DNA from: Hexactinellida sp. DTS-2022 | Taxonomy: Eukaryota > Porifera > Hexactinellida | Assembly (NCBI GenBank): GCA_028753945.1 | Contig: JAPNXP010000010.1 | Span: 4,591,042-4,655,041, forward strand | Direction of reading: 5' to 3' | DNA: 64,000 nucleotides | Part shown: positions 46,001 through 56,362 of the stretch, in pieces | Layout of the letters: every line of letters starts with the position of its first letter | Numbering within the stretch: the stretch's first letter is position 1 | Program-made: the position numbers and the translations under genes | Notes under the pieces: model-generated | Told to the model about the DNA's origin: nothing | Seen by the model: only the letters and a program-made list of their open reading frames with translations | Database searches by the model: none

Positions 46001-46175
46001 TGTGAGTACAAATGAACACTTGTTGATCAAAAGATAAGTATAATTATATACCGGAGAAGAATTACATAAATAGAAGACTACTATTAAATCAACTAGATAA
46101 CTCTATACTAAATCAAATACAACTAACTAGTTGTGGTAGCCTACTAACGGCATCAATTAACTATTGATCATGACA
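46001..46175 (-). repeat. 3' LTR of the gypsy element
   Basis: Identical on reading to 50543-50717. On the minus strand it is preceded, after the stop codon at 46228, by only about 50 bp. The polypurine tract would be in this short stretch: minus strand 46205-46176 includes aggga-agggtgatg. Confidence 0.9.
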
Positions 46176-46227
46176 TCACCCTTCCCTAATAAGATTAGAC
46201 TAGATTACCGTCCGCTATTCCCCTTCA

Positions 46228-49200
46228 TTACAACAGCGGATCTCTAAATCGTAGGGGTTTCCTCCGGTCCCGAGTTGACCTTCTTAGAGGTGCGGGGCCT
46301 TGGTCTCCAGATAAGCCCTCCATTTGATCCCCATCGCTTGGAGATGTTTCTAATGTATCTCCAGGATCTTCCTTCCCCAGACTAGATAGTTCGTCCGAGC
46401 CCGGAAGCTCCTCTATCACGCTACTCTGAGGGACAGGAGGTATCTTCTTGCATCTATTAATGTGAACCACTGATTTGCGTCCAGTATTGGTACATTGTAC
46501 ATGCAGGTTTACACCTTTTCTCTCCATTACCAACCAGGGTCCTTTGTACATGGGTTCGAGTGCATCCATTCGTGCCTTATCCTCGATGAGCACCCAATCT
46601 CCTAGTATTATATCACTATGTGATTTCCCTCTATCGTAAAACCTTTTCATATTTGCTTGTGCCAACTCTGTATTCTCCCGAGCCTGATCATGGAATGCAC
46701 TGTTCCTCGCTGAAACCCATTGAGAATAAACTGCCTTGTCCGGTTGTCCATCTTCCTTCTGTTCTAGATAAGTCCAAGCATCCACGGGTGTACGTAAGGG
46801 TGTCCCGTACATTAGCTGATGCGGTGAAAATCCAGTGCTAGAGTTAGGCTGTCCATTGCATACAAACGTAACTTCCTGTAACAGCGCTGGCCAATTGGTT
46901 TTCTCTATATGTCTGTCCTCCAGAAGGCACCTTAGAGTTTGCTTGAAGGTTTGTACAGTTCGCTCAGCCTGGCCGTCCCCTTCCGGGTGATAGGGCGATG
47001 ACCTTCGTTTTTCTATACCCATTCGATCACACCATTCCCGAATACGGCTCCCGTCTACATTTTTTCCTTGGTCTGAAAGTACTATCACTGGATAGCCATG
47101 GCGTCTACACCACCCGTGCTCGAGTGCCATTTCAATTGACTCCGCTTCCTGGTTGTGCATTGGGTACGCTTCCATATGCTTACTAAACAGATCTACCATT
47201 ATTAGTACATATCGGAAACCATCTGATGACCAGGGTAAGGTAGCTATATCGTACGCTACCATTGCTCTTGGGAACTGGAAAGGAACCTTAAGCGGGCATA
47301 GTGGTTCCTTAGTTCCGGAAGCTCGTTTATTTCGATGACATACAAGACATTTCGCACAAAAGTCCCCAATCTGCTTGCGCATGCCCTTCCAAAAGAATCT
47401 CCTGTTGATTCCCAAATATGTCCGCTGGACACCCGAATGCGCTTCGCAGTGCACCCTTGATATTATCGAGTCACGAAGGGTTGAGGGTACTACTATGCAT
47501 TTACCCCTCAGTAGTAAGCCATCCACAATTCGCAAACCACGCTGACTCTTTAATTGTCCATCAGCTACCACCCCGTTATCTCTCAATTGCATAACAGCTC
47601 TTGAAATGACTGGGTCACTCCTCTGACCCACTCTCATGATATCCATATGCCCCGGAGACGACAATGCATACACATGCCTCTCGAAGTACTCTTGATCGTC
47701 ATCCACCTCTTGGTCCGATTCAGTAGGCATACGACTAAGATAGTCTGCTGCCACGTTTAGCTCGCCTTTCCTATACTGGATCTCATAATTCAGACTCTCA
47801 AGTTCCATTATCCATCGAGCGAATTTACCCCTGGGATCACGCTGTCTTCTCATCCATTGCAATGAGTTATGATCGGAGAGGAATACGACCTTTTCGGCTG
47901 CATCGAGATACTTCCGCCACTTTCGTGAAGCTGCCACAATGGCCCATGCTTCCAACTCGCTCGCGGAATAGTTCCGTTGTGTCGTACTTAGCTTTGAAGA
48001 AAAAAACGCAATTGGCTTACGCTTTCCACCCTGGTCCATCTGAGTTAGCACACCCCCAACTGCTACTTTCGACGCATCTACCTCCACGTAGAATGTCCGA
48101 TCCCATTGTGGATATGCGAGCGTAATTGCATTGGTTGCTAGGGCATCTCTCATTGAACGGAAACTCTCCTCACACTCCGAATTCCATTGCCACTGACAAT
48201 CTCCACGAGTAAGATTGTATAAAGGAGAGGCAACTTGGGCAACATTGGGGAGAAACTCACGATAGTAATTCACCAGACCAAGAAAAGCTTTCAACTGTCG
48301 TAGGGAGGATGGCCTCTCCTGAATTTTTATCTTCTCAACTAGACGCGGCAATGGGAGATGACCTTCAGCAGTGATTACATGCCCCACAAATTCAATCTCC
48401 GAGTACCCAAATCTGCATTTATCTCTCCTGAGCTGCATAGACGCATGACGATAGCATTCCAGTGTACTCTTCAGGTCCTGTATGTGAGCAGTCATCGTAG
48501 CCGAATGCACTAACGTGTCGTCAACATAAGGAAGACTATTAGTAGCAGACCTTAAGGCAGTATCAATAGCTCGTTGGTACGTACTAGGCGAATTGGTCAG
48601 ACCGAAGGGCATAACCACAAATTCATATTGTCCCCTAGGTGTGATAAAAGCAGTTTTCTCGCGGTCTTGTTCCGCTACAGGTATTGACCAGTATGCTGAG
48701 GCGCCATCCAGAGAAGAATAATACTTGCTTCCGTGTAGCTTGTCCAGAATATCGCGGACTTCTGGAAGGGGGTAAGAGTCTCGCTTGGTTTCATTATTAA
48801 GTGATCTGTAGTCCACAGCAAACCTCATGGTTCCATCCTTTTTCTCGATTAGTATTACCCTGCTGCACCAAGGGGAGTTGGATGGTCTTATTATACCATT
48901 GCGGAGCATTTGGCGGACTTGAGTATTGATGTTTTGTTCAGCTTGTGGTGATACGCGCATACCCTTCGCTTTCACTGGTCGAGCCGCCCCTGTAACAATT
49001 GAATGTTCGGCTAGGTGTGTAACACTTGGTTTCTTGGGATCAATAGCGAATACGTCCTGATACTCAAACAAGAGCTTCCCTAATGCCTCTCGTTCGTGAA
49101 CAGCAAGTTTGGCGTTGATATCCCAGTCCTTGGAAGAATAACTGTTGAATGGATCATCCAAAACGCCTACAATTCCAGCCCTAGTCAAGGGCCCACCTCC

Positions 49201-50520
49201 TCTCACAGTAGCTTCCGTGCTCCACCACTTCGATCCCAACCTCACTTTATGATTAACCCAATCGAACTCGGTTGATTGAAATCGGTGCAGAAAGTCTCTT
49301 CCGAGGATTACTGTGGCTTCTGAGCTTTCAATCACCTGAAATTCGTGAAGAATTGCCTGTCCATCTCCTACGTCCACACTAATATACGCACATCCTTGTA
49401 CTGCAATTGAAACTCCTCCAACGCCACCCACTCTACCGGGTTTAGTTGAGTACCCAACACCTAACGATCGTAACGTACTAGTGTCGATTACCGAAGGTTG
49501 TGCACCTGAGTCTAGCATAGCCAAGGTTGCTCGGTTTGCCATGTTAACCGATATCACCACTCCAGCTTCATTAGCCCAGCCACCGCGTTCGTACAGAGGT
49601 TGGCTGGTGATATACACCTTTGCATAACAGTCACGACGATCGTGACCTTGCTTTCCACATCGTTGACAATATCTTCTCGGACACGTTCTAGAGAAGTGTC
49701 CCGAACTGCCACATGTAAAACACGATCCTTTGCGAGAATTCCCGGCATTCGACGGGTATCTCTCTCTTGGTTGGAAACGCTCTTTCGAACTCCTGGTTGA
49801 GTGATGAACTACTTTAACTTCAGGATCTGTGTACCTGTCCGTTCGACCCGTATCAGTGTACCCGTCCATTTGACCATCACTTACTTTAACATCTGTTTGT
49901 GTTTGATTACCACCTACTAGCGGGTTGGTTTGGCTTACTTCCTTGGTCTTTATCTCGCCTACACGTTTAAAGTCCCGATTCCCATGATCCAATGGAATAC
50001 CTTTCTCAATCAGAACTACTCTTACGCGCTTTATAAACTCTCGTGCCTCCGGTTTCTCGATCTCCTCCTTCGTTGATAGCCATTCCTTCATGGAATTTTG
50101 AACATTTGGGGGTAGTTGGCCTATTAAAATCAGGCACGCCATACGTAGTGGGGCATTCGCTCGCTCCGCCGAGTACTTTAATTGATAGAAAAAATCGTCG
50201 ATACCTTGCCCTGGTTCCCAATCTGATCGACATAGGTTGACCATTTCCTTCTGCGCATCCTCGGGAGGGTCGAGATTTGAAATCAGTATGTTAAATGCTT
50301 CTTCGAGTTTGGCCGTCTCGCCCACTACCTCACGAACCAAATCCCTCTCAGCAGGACGTCGACATATGTAGGCGGGAAGCATGCTAACTGCTAAGCGCTC
50401 ACCCTCTTCGCCTTTGGCCAGTAGCGGAGCAACAGCTGCCTTGAAAAGACGCTGCCAATCGTCAATGCGTTCACTGGGCCCCAGAGGTGGAATTACTAGA
50501 GTAGATCCTGGAGATGCCAT
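46228..50520 (-). CDS. Gag-pol polyprotein of the gypsy element
   Basis: Single frame of 1430 residues, starting at the ATG at 50518-50520. An upstream in-frame TTG exists, but the ATG is the sensible start. Order, with residues counted from the start of that open frame and so 11 higher than from the ATG: gag to about 270; two CCHC zinc knuckles at about 275-312 (CFTCGSSGHFSRTC, CQRCGKQGHDRRDC); aspartic protease with LDSGAQ near 346; reverse transcriptase with VMPFGL and YVDD near 676; RNase H with EVDASK near 827, SELEAW and SDHNSL; integrase with HCEAH and CAKCLVC near 1037-1075. The integrase Asp, Asp and Glu lie in AYDIATL, LSDQGK (about 1159) and GDGQAERT. The C-terminal YKGPWLV is a GPF/Y-like module; no chromodomain follows. 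All catalytic residues are present and no stop or frameshift was seen. Confidence 0.95.
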   Translation of the reverse strand: MASPGSTLVIPPLGPSERIDDWQRLFKAAVAPLLAKGEEGERLAVSMLPAYICRRPAERDLVREVVGETAKLEEAFNILISNLDPPEDAQKEMVNLCRSDWEPGQGIDDFFYQLKYSAERANAPLRMACLILIGQLPPNVQNSMKEWLSTKEEIEKPEAREFIKRVRVVLIEKGIPLDHGNRDFKRVGEIKTKEVSQTNPLVGGNQTQTDVKVSDGQMDGYTDTGRTDRYTDPEVKVVHHSTRSSKERFQPRERYPSNAGNSRKGSCFTCGSSGHFSRTCPRRYCQRCGKQGHDRRDCYAKVYITSQPLYERGGWANEAGVVISVNMANRATLAMLDSGAQPSVIDTSTLRSLGVGYSTKPGRVGGVGGVSIAVQGCAYISVDVGDGQAILHEFQVIESSEATVILGRDFLHRFQSTEFDWVNHKVRLGSKWWSTEATVRGGGPLTRAGIVGVLDDPFNSYSSKDWDINAKLAVHEREALGKLLFEYQDVFAIDPKKPSVTHLAEHSIVTGAARPVKAKGMRVSPQAEQNINTQVRQMLRNGIIRPSNSPWCSRVILIEKKDGTMRFAVDYRSLNNETKRDSYPLPEVRDILDKLHGSKYYSSLDGASAYWSIPVAEQDREKTAFITPRGQYEFVVMPFGLTNSPSTYQRAIDTALRSATNSLPYVDDTLVHSATMTAHIQDLKSTLECYRHASMQLRRDKCRFGYSEIEFVGHVITAEGHLPLPRLVEKIKIQERPSSLRQLKAFLGLVNYYREFLPNVAQVASPLYNLTRGDCQWQWNSECEESFRSMRDALATNAITLAYPQWDRTFYVEVDASKVAVGGVLTQMDQGGKRKPIAFFSSKLSTTQRNYSASELEAWAIVAASRKWRKYLDAAEKVVFLSDHNSLQWMRRQRDPRGKFARWIMELESLNYEIQYRKGELNVAADYLSRMPTESDQEVDDDQEYFERHVYALSSPGHMDIMRVGQRSDPVISRAVMQLRDNGVVADGQLKSQRGLRIVDGLLLRGKCIVVPSTLRDSIISRVHCEAHSGVQRTYLGINRRFFWKGMRKQIGDFCAKCLVCHRNKRASGTKEPLCPLKVPFQFPRAMVAYDIATLPWSSDGFRYVLIMVDLFSKHMEAYPMHNQEAESIEMALEHGWCRRHGYPVIVLSDQGKNVDGSRIREWCDRMGIEKRRSSPYHPEGDGQAERTVQTFKQTLRCLLEDRHIEKTNWPALLQEVTFVCNGQPNSSTGFSPHQLMYGTPLRTPVDAWTYLEQKEDGQPDKAVYSQWVSARNSAFHDQARENTELAQANMKRFYDRGKSHSDIILGDWVLIEDKARMDALEPMYKGPWLVMERKGVNLHVQCTNTGRKSVVHINRCKKIPPVPQSSVIEELPGSDELSSLGKEDPGDTLETSPSDGDQMEGLSGDQGPAPLRRSTRDRRKPLRFRDPLL

Positions 50521-50526
50521 TTGCAG

Positions 50527-50541
50527 ATTTATGTAATTCTT
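50527..50541 (-). promoter_or_regulatory. Putative self-priming primer-binding site
   Basis: One base inside the 5' LTR boundary, the minus strand reads AAGAATTACATAAAT. It is perfectly complementary over 15 nt to ATTTATGTAATTCTT within the LTR (50599-50613 and 46057-46071). There is no room for, and no sign of, a usual TGG-type tRNA primer site before the gag ATG 22 nt from the LTR. This fits Tf1-type priming, in which the 5' end of the element RNA folds back on this site (inference). Confidence 0.7.
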
Positions 50542-50542
50542 A

Positions 50543-50717
50543 TGTGAGTACAAATGAACACTTGTTGATCAAAAGATAAGTATAATTATATACCGGAGAA
50601 GAATTACATAAATAGAAGACTACTATTAAATCAACTAGATAACTCTATACTAAATCAAATACAACTAACTAGTTGTGGTAGCCTACTAACGGCATCAATT
50701 AACTATTGATCATGACA
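50543..50717 (-). repeat. 5' LTR of the gypsy element
   Basis: 175 bp. A TATA-like tatagag (minus strand) lies about 36 nt upstream of atttatgtaattctt (50599-50613), so transcription may start close to 50613. The following atgtaa would be a two-codon upstream reading frame. Confidence 0.9.
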
Positions 50718-53700
50718 GTAGGATCGTCAAACTCAATCCAGAGGATACAGGGAACTCGTTCCAGAGAATCGCTCTTGGTACCATAAACTATTTTCTTCAA
50801 GAGGCCAGTAGCTCCATTAACCAGACCATCTTGTATGTCGTTATTCACTGTCATGAGGTATCTAGCGCCCAGCTTCAAGAAGAGCTCATAGGGTAGTCCC
50901 TGGGTGTCACATACCTTTAGGTGTTTAATAAGGTTACTCAGCTTGTCAGTTATACCACCAGCAGTATCTCCTACTAAAGAATCAATAGCTATAAATCTAA
51001 AACCTTCAGTGGTTAATGCATTGAGAACAATTTCGTTATGAGCATTAACACTGGCGTTAGTACTAAACAGATGGATAGATTTTATGGGAAGATTCTCATA
51101 AGAATCTTTCGCAATAATTCTACAGGTAAAAAGTTTTGTGTCATTCTCAGTTAAACAACAGTTAGCAAAATTGTTCAATGCTAATGCAAACTTCTGATCA
51201 TCTTTTTGTCTCATTATTTCCGTCAGTTCTATATATGAGAATTTTTCCCAAAGGTACGGACCAACCAGCCCGTCGTAATTATTGGCACTGGAGACTGAAA
51301 TTTGAAATACATAGCTATCCTTAACAGGACGTAACTGATGGAAATCTCCAACACAGATGATGGAGACACCACCAAAGTCCAGTGAATTATCCATAATGGC
51401 TTTCAATCGCTTATTAACCTGAGACAAAATTTTACTACCAACCATGGATATTTCATCTATTATGATAACTTTCAAACAGCTTAGCTTACTTCTTAATGTG
51501 TTACAAACATCAGAAGACAGGTTGGGCATTTCGCCGTTAAACTCCGTTACAGGTAAAGCAAATGCAGAATGTAGTGTCATACCACGGATATTAAAAGCAG
51601 CTTTACCTGTAGGAGCTGCTAGCAGTACCTTAATAGCATCAGGCTTAGTGCCAGGTAGTGAATTCATAAATCTTACCAAACCTTCGTATAAGACTCGTAC
51701 CACCGTACTCTTACCGACACCAGCACCTCCTCCTATATAGAGATACATAGGCAGCTGCTTAATAGTCTTAAAGCAGTGCAGAGTGTGGAGGAATACAGTA
51801 CGCTGAACCTTGTTCAAGCTGCGACACATCTCAAGGAATACCTCCTCAGTATTCATGTTAGGAATATTGAAGAATCCTCCTACAGATTTAGTTCCGGGGT
51901 CACTATTGGGATCTACGGTCCAGGGATTGTCGTTCCCTGGATTGTCTACCTGAAAGTCAGTATCCTCAATAACCACTGCACCCTCATTGTTCATTATTTC
52001 CTCAATAGCAATCCCATCAAAGTTTAGCTCATCAGGGTCCAAGTCCTCGAGGATATTAATAGCCGCGTCAATTGAGGATTGGTCTCTGCTTTCAAATAGT
52101 TCCCTATTCTGAGTAATCAGAGTAAGATGGGTAGCAAACATAGACTTAAAGTCGATATTGTCAGTATCATTAGTGTCAGTTCTCCATGGTACAAACAGCA
52201 TTAACTGTTCTCTATAAAAGTTAACTTCGTCCTGTATAATACTATACCTTCTAAATCGGATAATTTTAGCTTTACGACGAAGTCTCATAAAACCTGTATC
52301 TTTGAGAGGAAATAGTGTCGGATTATCGACCAGGGACGCTGCTTCGTCTTCCATATTTTCCTCATCAAAGTCGGGATTAATTTTACATATTCTCTTACTA
52401 GATTGGAATTCATACCAAGCGGCAAACTCTGCTAGGCATGTTTCCTCTAACTCGTCAGGTCGTTGCATGTAGTGCTCAATTAAACCTGACAGAAGTATAT
52501 CTACAGAATCCTGTTCCATACCCATTAGAACGGGTTTGGACTTGAGTATCCTAACCCGTTTATTAGCAGGATTGGTGTTAATATAGACATTAGCTCTACT
52601 GCACTTAGAGAGAGGGAGACTGAGGAGATGGTAAGAAACCTCCTGAGCTGATACCTCGCTACAGCTCTGAAATTTGTATGCTATTCCCCTCAGTCTCTCC
52701 TTAATTGTGGCATTGCCTGCTTTCAGATGCATTAAGGCATCTCTCAATAACTTAGACATCCCACGCTGGGACTTTCCGATATACGAAATAACGTAAACAG
52801 CACAAGCGTATGGATCCAATATGTATTGGAGATCCATATTAGCTTTCCATAAATGCAAAATAGTCGTATTATGAGCATTGATCCGCATTTCATTCAAATT
52901 TCGTTTCAGAAATATAGTTGGTCTATTTATACAAGATCTCAATGCAGTTATGTATTGCTCTTCGGTAACATAGAGTTCATTAAAGAAATCCTGTATCGTT
53001 ATACTACCTAAGTCAGTATCGCTCTTATCATAGGTGTCAATTAGCGTATATATTTTCTTAGCAGTCTCCTTGAGAGCTGCATTAGCTGCTATCTCCTCCT
53101 TGGTAGCCGTACTGGCATCAAACTCCAATGGTTCTAGAATTTTAGTTGATACCATTGGAGGGTACGGAATACCAAACCTACAGCGCCGAAATGACTTTTT
53201 CTTGTAACACGTATTTGTGTGCTTATGTCGCTGTAACTTAATATCATCCTCAGTTATTATACTAGTCTCATCTGGCAATTTAACTGAGATAGTACGATCG
53301 ATAAATTCTATTACTTCAGGTAACGGATTAGGGGCATCTTGTACCCAAAGTAAAGAATGCACATGTGGTGACCCTCTTTGCTGAAATTCTATTCTCAAAT
53401 AGTAATCAGTCAATTTACCAAGGGGACTAACCTCTGATCGAAGCACCTTAAATAGCTCCTTGGAGCGATGATCAAAGTACCTAGCACAAGTGACAGGATC
53501 TCTCCTTATCAGATCTGCTCTCTCGCTCCACTGGAATTCCAGAACCTCTTCAACAGACAGCTTAACGTCATCTAGGATCTGTTTCAGTATCCTGAGTAGC
53601 TCTAGCCATTTAGTCTCAGCAGCAGACAGAGTTAGAAAGAACGTGGGACATCCCAGCTGTCTTATCATAGACATCAGCTCTCTCTGTTTCTGCTGCCAGA

Positions 53701-53937
53701 ATGCGGGGGTAGACCGGACTTGCTTTAAGAACTTAAAAGCCTCATCGTCCTCAACCATTCTCTCCAGATTGTCGTCATTGAGAACATCAGACACAGTTAT
53801 AGCCTGTCCGTCATTAGACTTAGTTTTTCTCATACAAATACTGATAGCACTGTTAAGACTAGCTGTCTCTACCAGTTTGTACTTGAGAAGCAGCAGAGGG
53901 ATGTTAGTGCTACATCTCCTATCATATCTAGGGAAGT
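50718..53937 (-). CDS. Helentron Rep-helicase exon, interrupted at its 3' side
   Basis: The open frame begins upstream of the ATG at 53831-53833; in the same frame codons back to about 53937 give DFPRYDRRC and KYKLVE, which belong to the Helitron-like N domain. The Rep HUH motif is SPHVHSLLW, and the two Rep tyrosines are in AVYVISYIGK. The PIF1 helicase shows Walker A GGAGVGKST, Walker B IIIDEISMVG and later VGDFHQLRP. The exon is cut at IEFDDPT by the gypsy element, and the frame would continue correctly on the other side if one copy of the 4-bp duplication is removed. The splice to the exon ending at 54119 is off by one base, either a further frameshift or a non-standard site. Confidence 0.9.
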
Positions 53938-54118
53938 CTCGTTAGAAGATTTGAAAATTATATTGAAACTTAGTTAATTGTAATTTAAATAACAAATATG
54001 TTATTGGACCATGGATATAACATAGTCATTCAAATTTAAGAATATCCATGGTTGAGTAACAAAAGTATGTATATAGTAGAGATTGAGATTATAAGTATTA
54101 TTAGATAGCATAACTAAC
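53938..54118 (-). other. Probable intron of the Helentron gene
   Basis: On the minus strand the donor ttgag|gttagt at 54119/54118 is good. The acceptor near 53938 (taacgag) is poor, and the reading phase does not match by one base. The intron is AT-rich with TATA-like and hairpin sequences near 54000-54010. Confidence 0.5.
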
Positions 54119-54969
54119 CTCAAGATGTCAGACTTTGATTTCTTGAGGATAGACAAGTCCTCAGGTAAGTCTCTCTTGAGACCAGCAAACACACAAGGGT
54201 AAGCTAGTTCCTCTATAAACTTATCCGTGGTTAAGTACAGAGGCTTCCTCCCTTCTCCAGGAGCCAATTTCATTAAGAGGTTCTCATTAGACAGCAGCAG
54301 TGTGTCTAAAGAACCAGGGTTAATGGGGAGATCATCCTTGGTCTCATCCCAATCATCAATCTCCTTTAACAACTCCTCATGGTTATCGAAGAGCTCCTCA
54401 ATACCAGGAACGGTCTCAGAATCCTCTTGTTCTTCATCTACAACTATATCACAAGGCTCGTCATTCGGGTTAACAATAAAATTAACATTTACAGTACCAG
54501 TACCAGTTCTTGTTACAGAGTTAACCCAATTCTCTGAAACTACTACCTTCTCTAGCTTGAAGAGCTCAGTGGTAGAGAGATAGCGAGCGGCTTCTAACAC
54601 TACATTCGGTCTTATCGTTTCGTATAAATAAGGTTTTGCAAACGATAACTTACGAAACAATTGTAACTGAATAGTTTGGGACTGTAAGAATGTCCTAGGT
54701 AACTGATTAACAGTCTTATCTATGGGAACATTAACAACCATGCCATGCAGTCCGTGCTGTCTCTCCCTGCCCAGAGATCTTATGTTCATGAACTCGTGTC
54801 TGGGAGATACCAGTCTCTGTTCAATCACAGTCAGACCAGATAGCTCAGGAGGGATCTCGGGGAAAGACAAGCCACGGCACAACGCTATCTTTGGTACTCT
54901 GCCATCTTTGATGTTAATCAGACAGTTCTTACACACATACTCCATGTCGACCGTCTCATAGAGAAAAAC
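54119..54969 (-). CDS. Helentron exon with Cys-finger and Helitron N-terminal region
   Basis: The exon starts after the acceptor tgtatttag at 54970 in phase 0 and reads through the ATG at 54943-54945. A Cys motif (CKNC) is followed by RVPKIALCRGLSFPEIPPELSGLTVIEQRLVSP in conserved order, the DUF6570-like region found in animal Helitrons, and HGLHGMVVNVP. The C-terminal half is acidic and ends with LPEDLSILKKSKSDIL. The in-frame extension beyond 54119 is intronic. The junction upstream joins FVKQ to VFLYETVD in frame. Confidence 0.8.
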
Positions 54970-55117
54970 CTAAATACAAATAATTATAGATATTAAAATG
55001 AATAAGATTAACCGAAAATTATATTTAATACCTACTTAATCAATAAATCCTTTCTAAATAAATCTTATTATAATTAAAGATAATGATAATAATACCAATG
55101 GAGTATAATATAATTAC
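54970..55117 (-). other. Intron of the Helentron gene, 148 bp
   Basis: On the minus strand GT (caaacag|gtaattat) and AG (gtatttag|gttttt) both fit, and the flanking exons join in phase 0. This makes it the best-supported intron of the element. Confidence 0.8.
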
Positions 55118-56106
55118 CTGTTTGACGAAATCATGTTTGCACACATTCGTTGAAACAAGTTTCTCTCTCTTAAGAATGACAACTGTTTTCCTGAAATGGA
55201 GACATCCACAGCAAGAACAAACAAATGTTGGGCCTTCAGCTATCTCAGATAGATACTTGAGAATAATCGACTTAAGCGCACCTTGAAAAGTTCTATACCT
55301 ATCTAACTCAGCTAGGTTGTGTTTCATTTTCTCGCTAGAGTCTATCCGTTTCTCGGTAACAAGCTTCAGCTGGCGTTCATTATGTTTCGCCCTCTCAGCT
55401 GGATCCGTGAGCTTATTGGCAACAGCGGTATTATGCTTAGCCCTCTTACTAGGCTCTTAGCTGGATCCTTGAGCTTATCTGCAACAGAGGCATTATGTTT
55501 CGCCCTCTCAGCTGGATCCTTGAGCTTATCTGCAACAGCGGCATTATGTTTCGCCCTCTCAGCTGGATCCCTAAGCTTATCTGCAACAGCGGCATTATGC
55601 TTTTCCCTCTCAGCTGGATCCTTGAGCTTATCTGCAACAGAGGCATTATGTTTCGCCCTCTCAGCTGGATCTTTGAGTTTATTTGTCATTATTTTCAACA
55701 TATCACTATTATGTCTCGCTCGTGTTTCAGGATCTTCCAGAGCTTTTTTGACATTCGCAAGTCTTGTTTCGTTTTCATTATCACGAAACTCAGTATCATC
55801 CGTTCTCCTCTTTTTGATAGCATCTCTCTTTCTATCCTTAGTAGCTCTATACCCTTTCCTCTTACGAGACTTAGGAGTAGAGATCGGTGTGTCCTTGCTA
55901 GGAGTAGCACAGCTAGAGGAGCACTGACTAGACAGCCCGAGATCATCCATCGGTACAATCTGAGAAGTAATCGGGGTACGCTGAACGTCTTGGCTTAGAT
56001 CAGCATTCATTTCAGATTCCGAATCTTCGTTAGTTTCCCCTTGCGAGCACAACTGGATATCCATTGGACTCAATTCTCGGATAGTAAGATCGGTTGAAAT
56101 ATCCAT
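55118..56106 (-). CDS. Helentron N-terminal exon with tandem peptide repeats
   Basis: The start is the ATG at 56104-56106 (MDISTDLTI). An acidic N-terminus and a nuclear-localisation-like KSRKRKGYRATKDRKRDAIKKRR are followed by seven or more copies of a 19-20 residue repeat of the type KLKDPAERAKHNASVAD. A single-base frameshift at about 55450 breaks the sixth repeat; in the other frame the repeats continue (NKLTDPAERAKHN) and lead into MKHNLAELDRYRTFQ and a Cys-rich finger (FVCSCCGCLHF, later CKHDF). The exon ends at the donor caaacag|gtaatt. With the frameshift this copy cannot make the full protein, unless it is a sequencing error. Confidence 0.8.
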
Positions 56107-56192
56107 AGTATTTAAAATATTGTATTGTGGGTATAGGAATAATTTAAATAGAATACCAATACTCAAATTGCATTTCATCTTATTTAAACATA

Positions 56193-56360
56193 GCGTGGAA
56201 TTGCTAGCAACTCCCCTAGTAGCAACATTGCTCTACTAGCACTTATTTTAAGTTCCCAAGCGAACTTTTAATGTTATTTTTGTTCCTCTATTAGCAACAT
56301 TGCTCTATTAGCAACCAAATTTAATGTAAAATGCCAGTTGCTAATAAAGCAATTTCATTG
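56193..56360. mobile_element. pogo-type MITE, 168 bp
   Basis: The ends gcgtggaattgct and, inverted, caatgaaattgct lie between TA duplications (56191-56192, 56361-56362). The interior is two gtagcaacattgctc-type palindromes (cctctattagcaacattgct). It lies upstream of the Helentron start codon. Confidence 0.65.
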
Positions 56361-56362
56361 TA

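Larger units (their letters stand above)
46001..50717 (-). mobile_element. Full-length Ty3/gypsy retrotransposon
   Basis: Two LTRs of 175 bp, identical on reading, start TGT and end ACA on the minus strand. They enclose one open gag-pol frame of 1430 codons. The 4-bp sequence gtag flanks both ends (45997-46000, 50718-50721). The element lies inside the helicase exon of the Helentron, on the same strand. Identical LTRs and an unbroken frame show a recent insertion; it could still be active. There is no envelope gene. Confidence 0.95.

Noticed and set aside
46620..48125. Several plus-strand ORFs across the gypsy element
   Set aside because: They are shadows of the minus-strand gag-pol frame, which carries all known motifs.
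51444..55927. Plus-strand ORFs across the Helentron, including a 202-residue Leu/Ser-rich one at 55319
   Set aside because: They are antisense readings of the Helentron exons. The repetitive one is the complement of the KLKDPAERAKHNA repeat.
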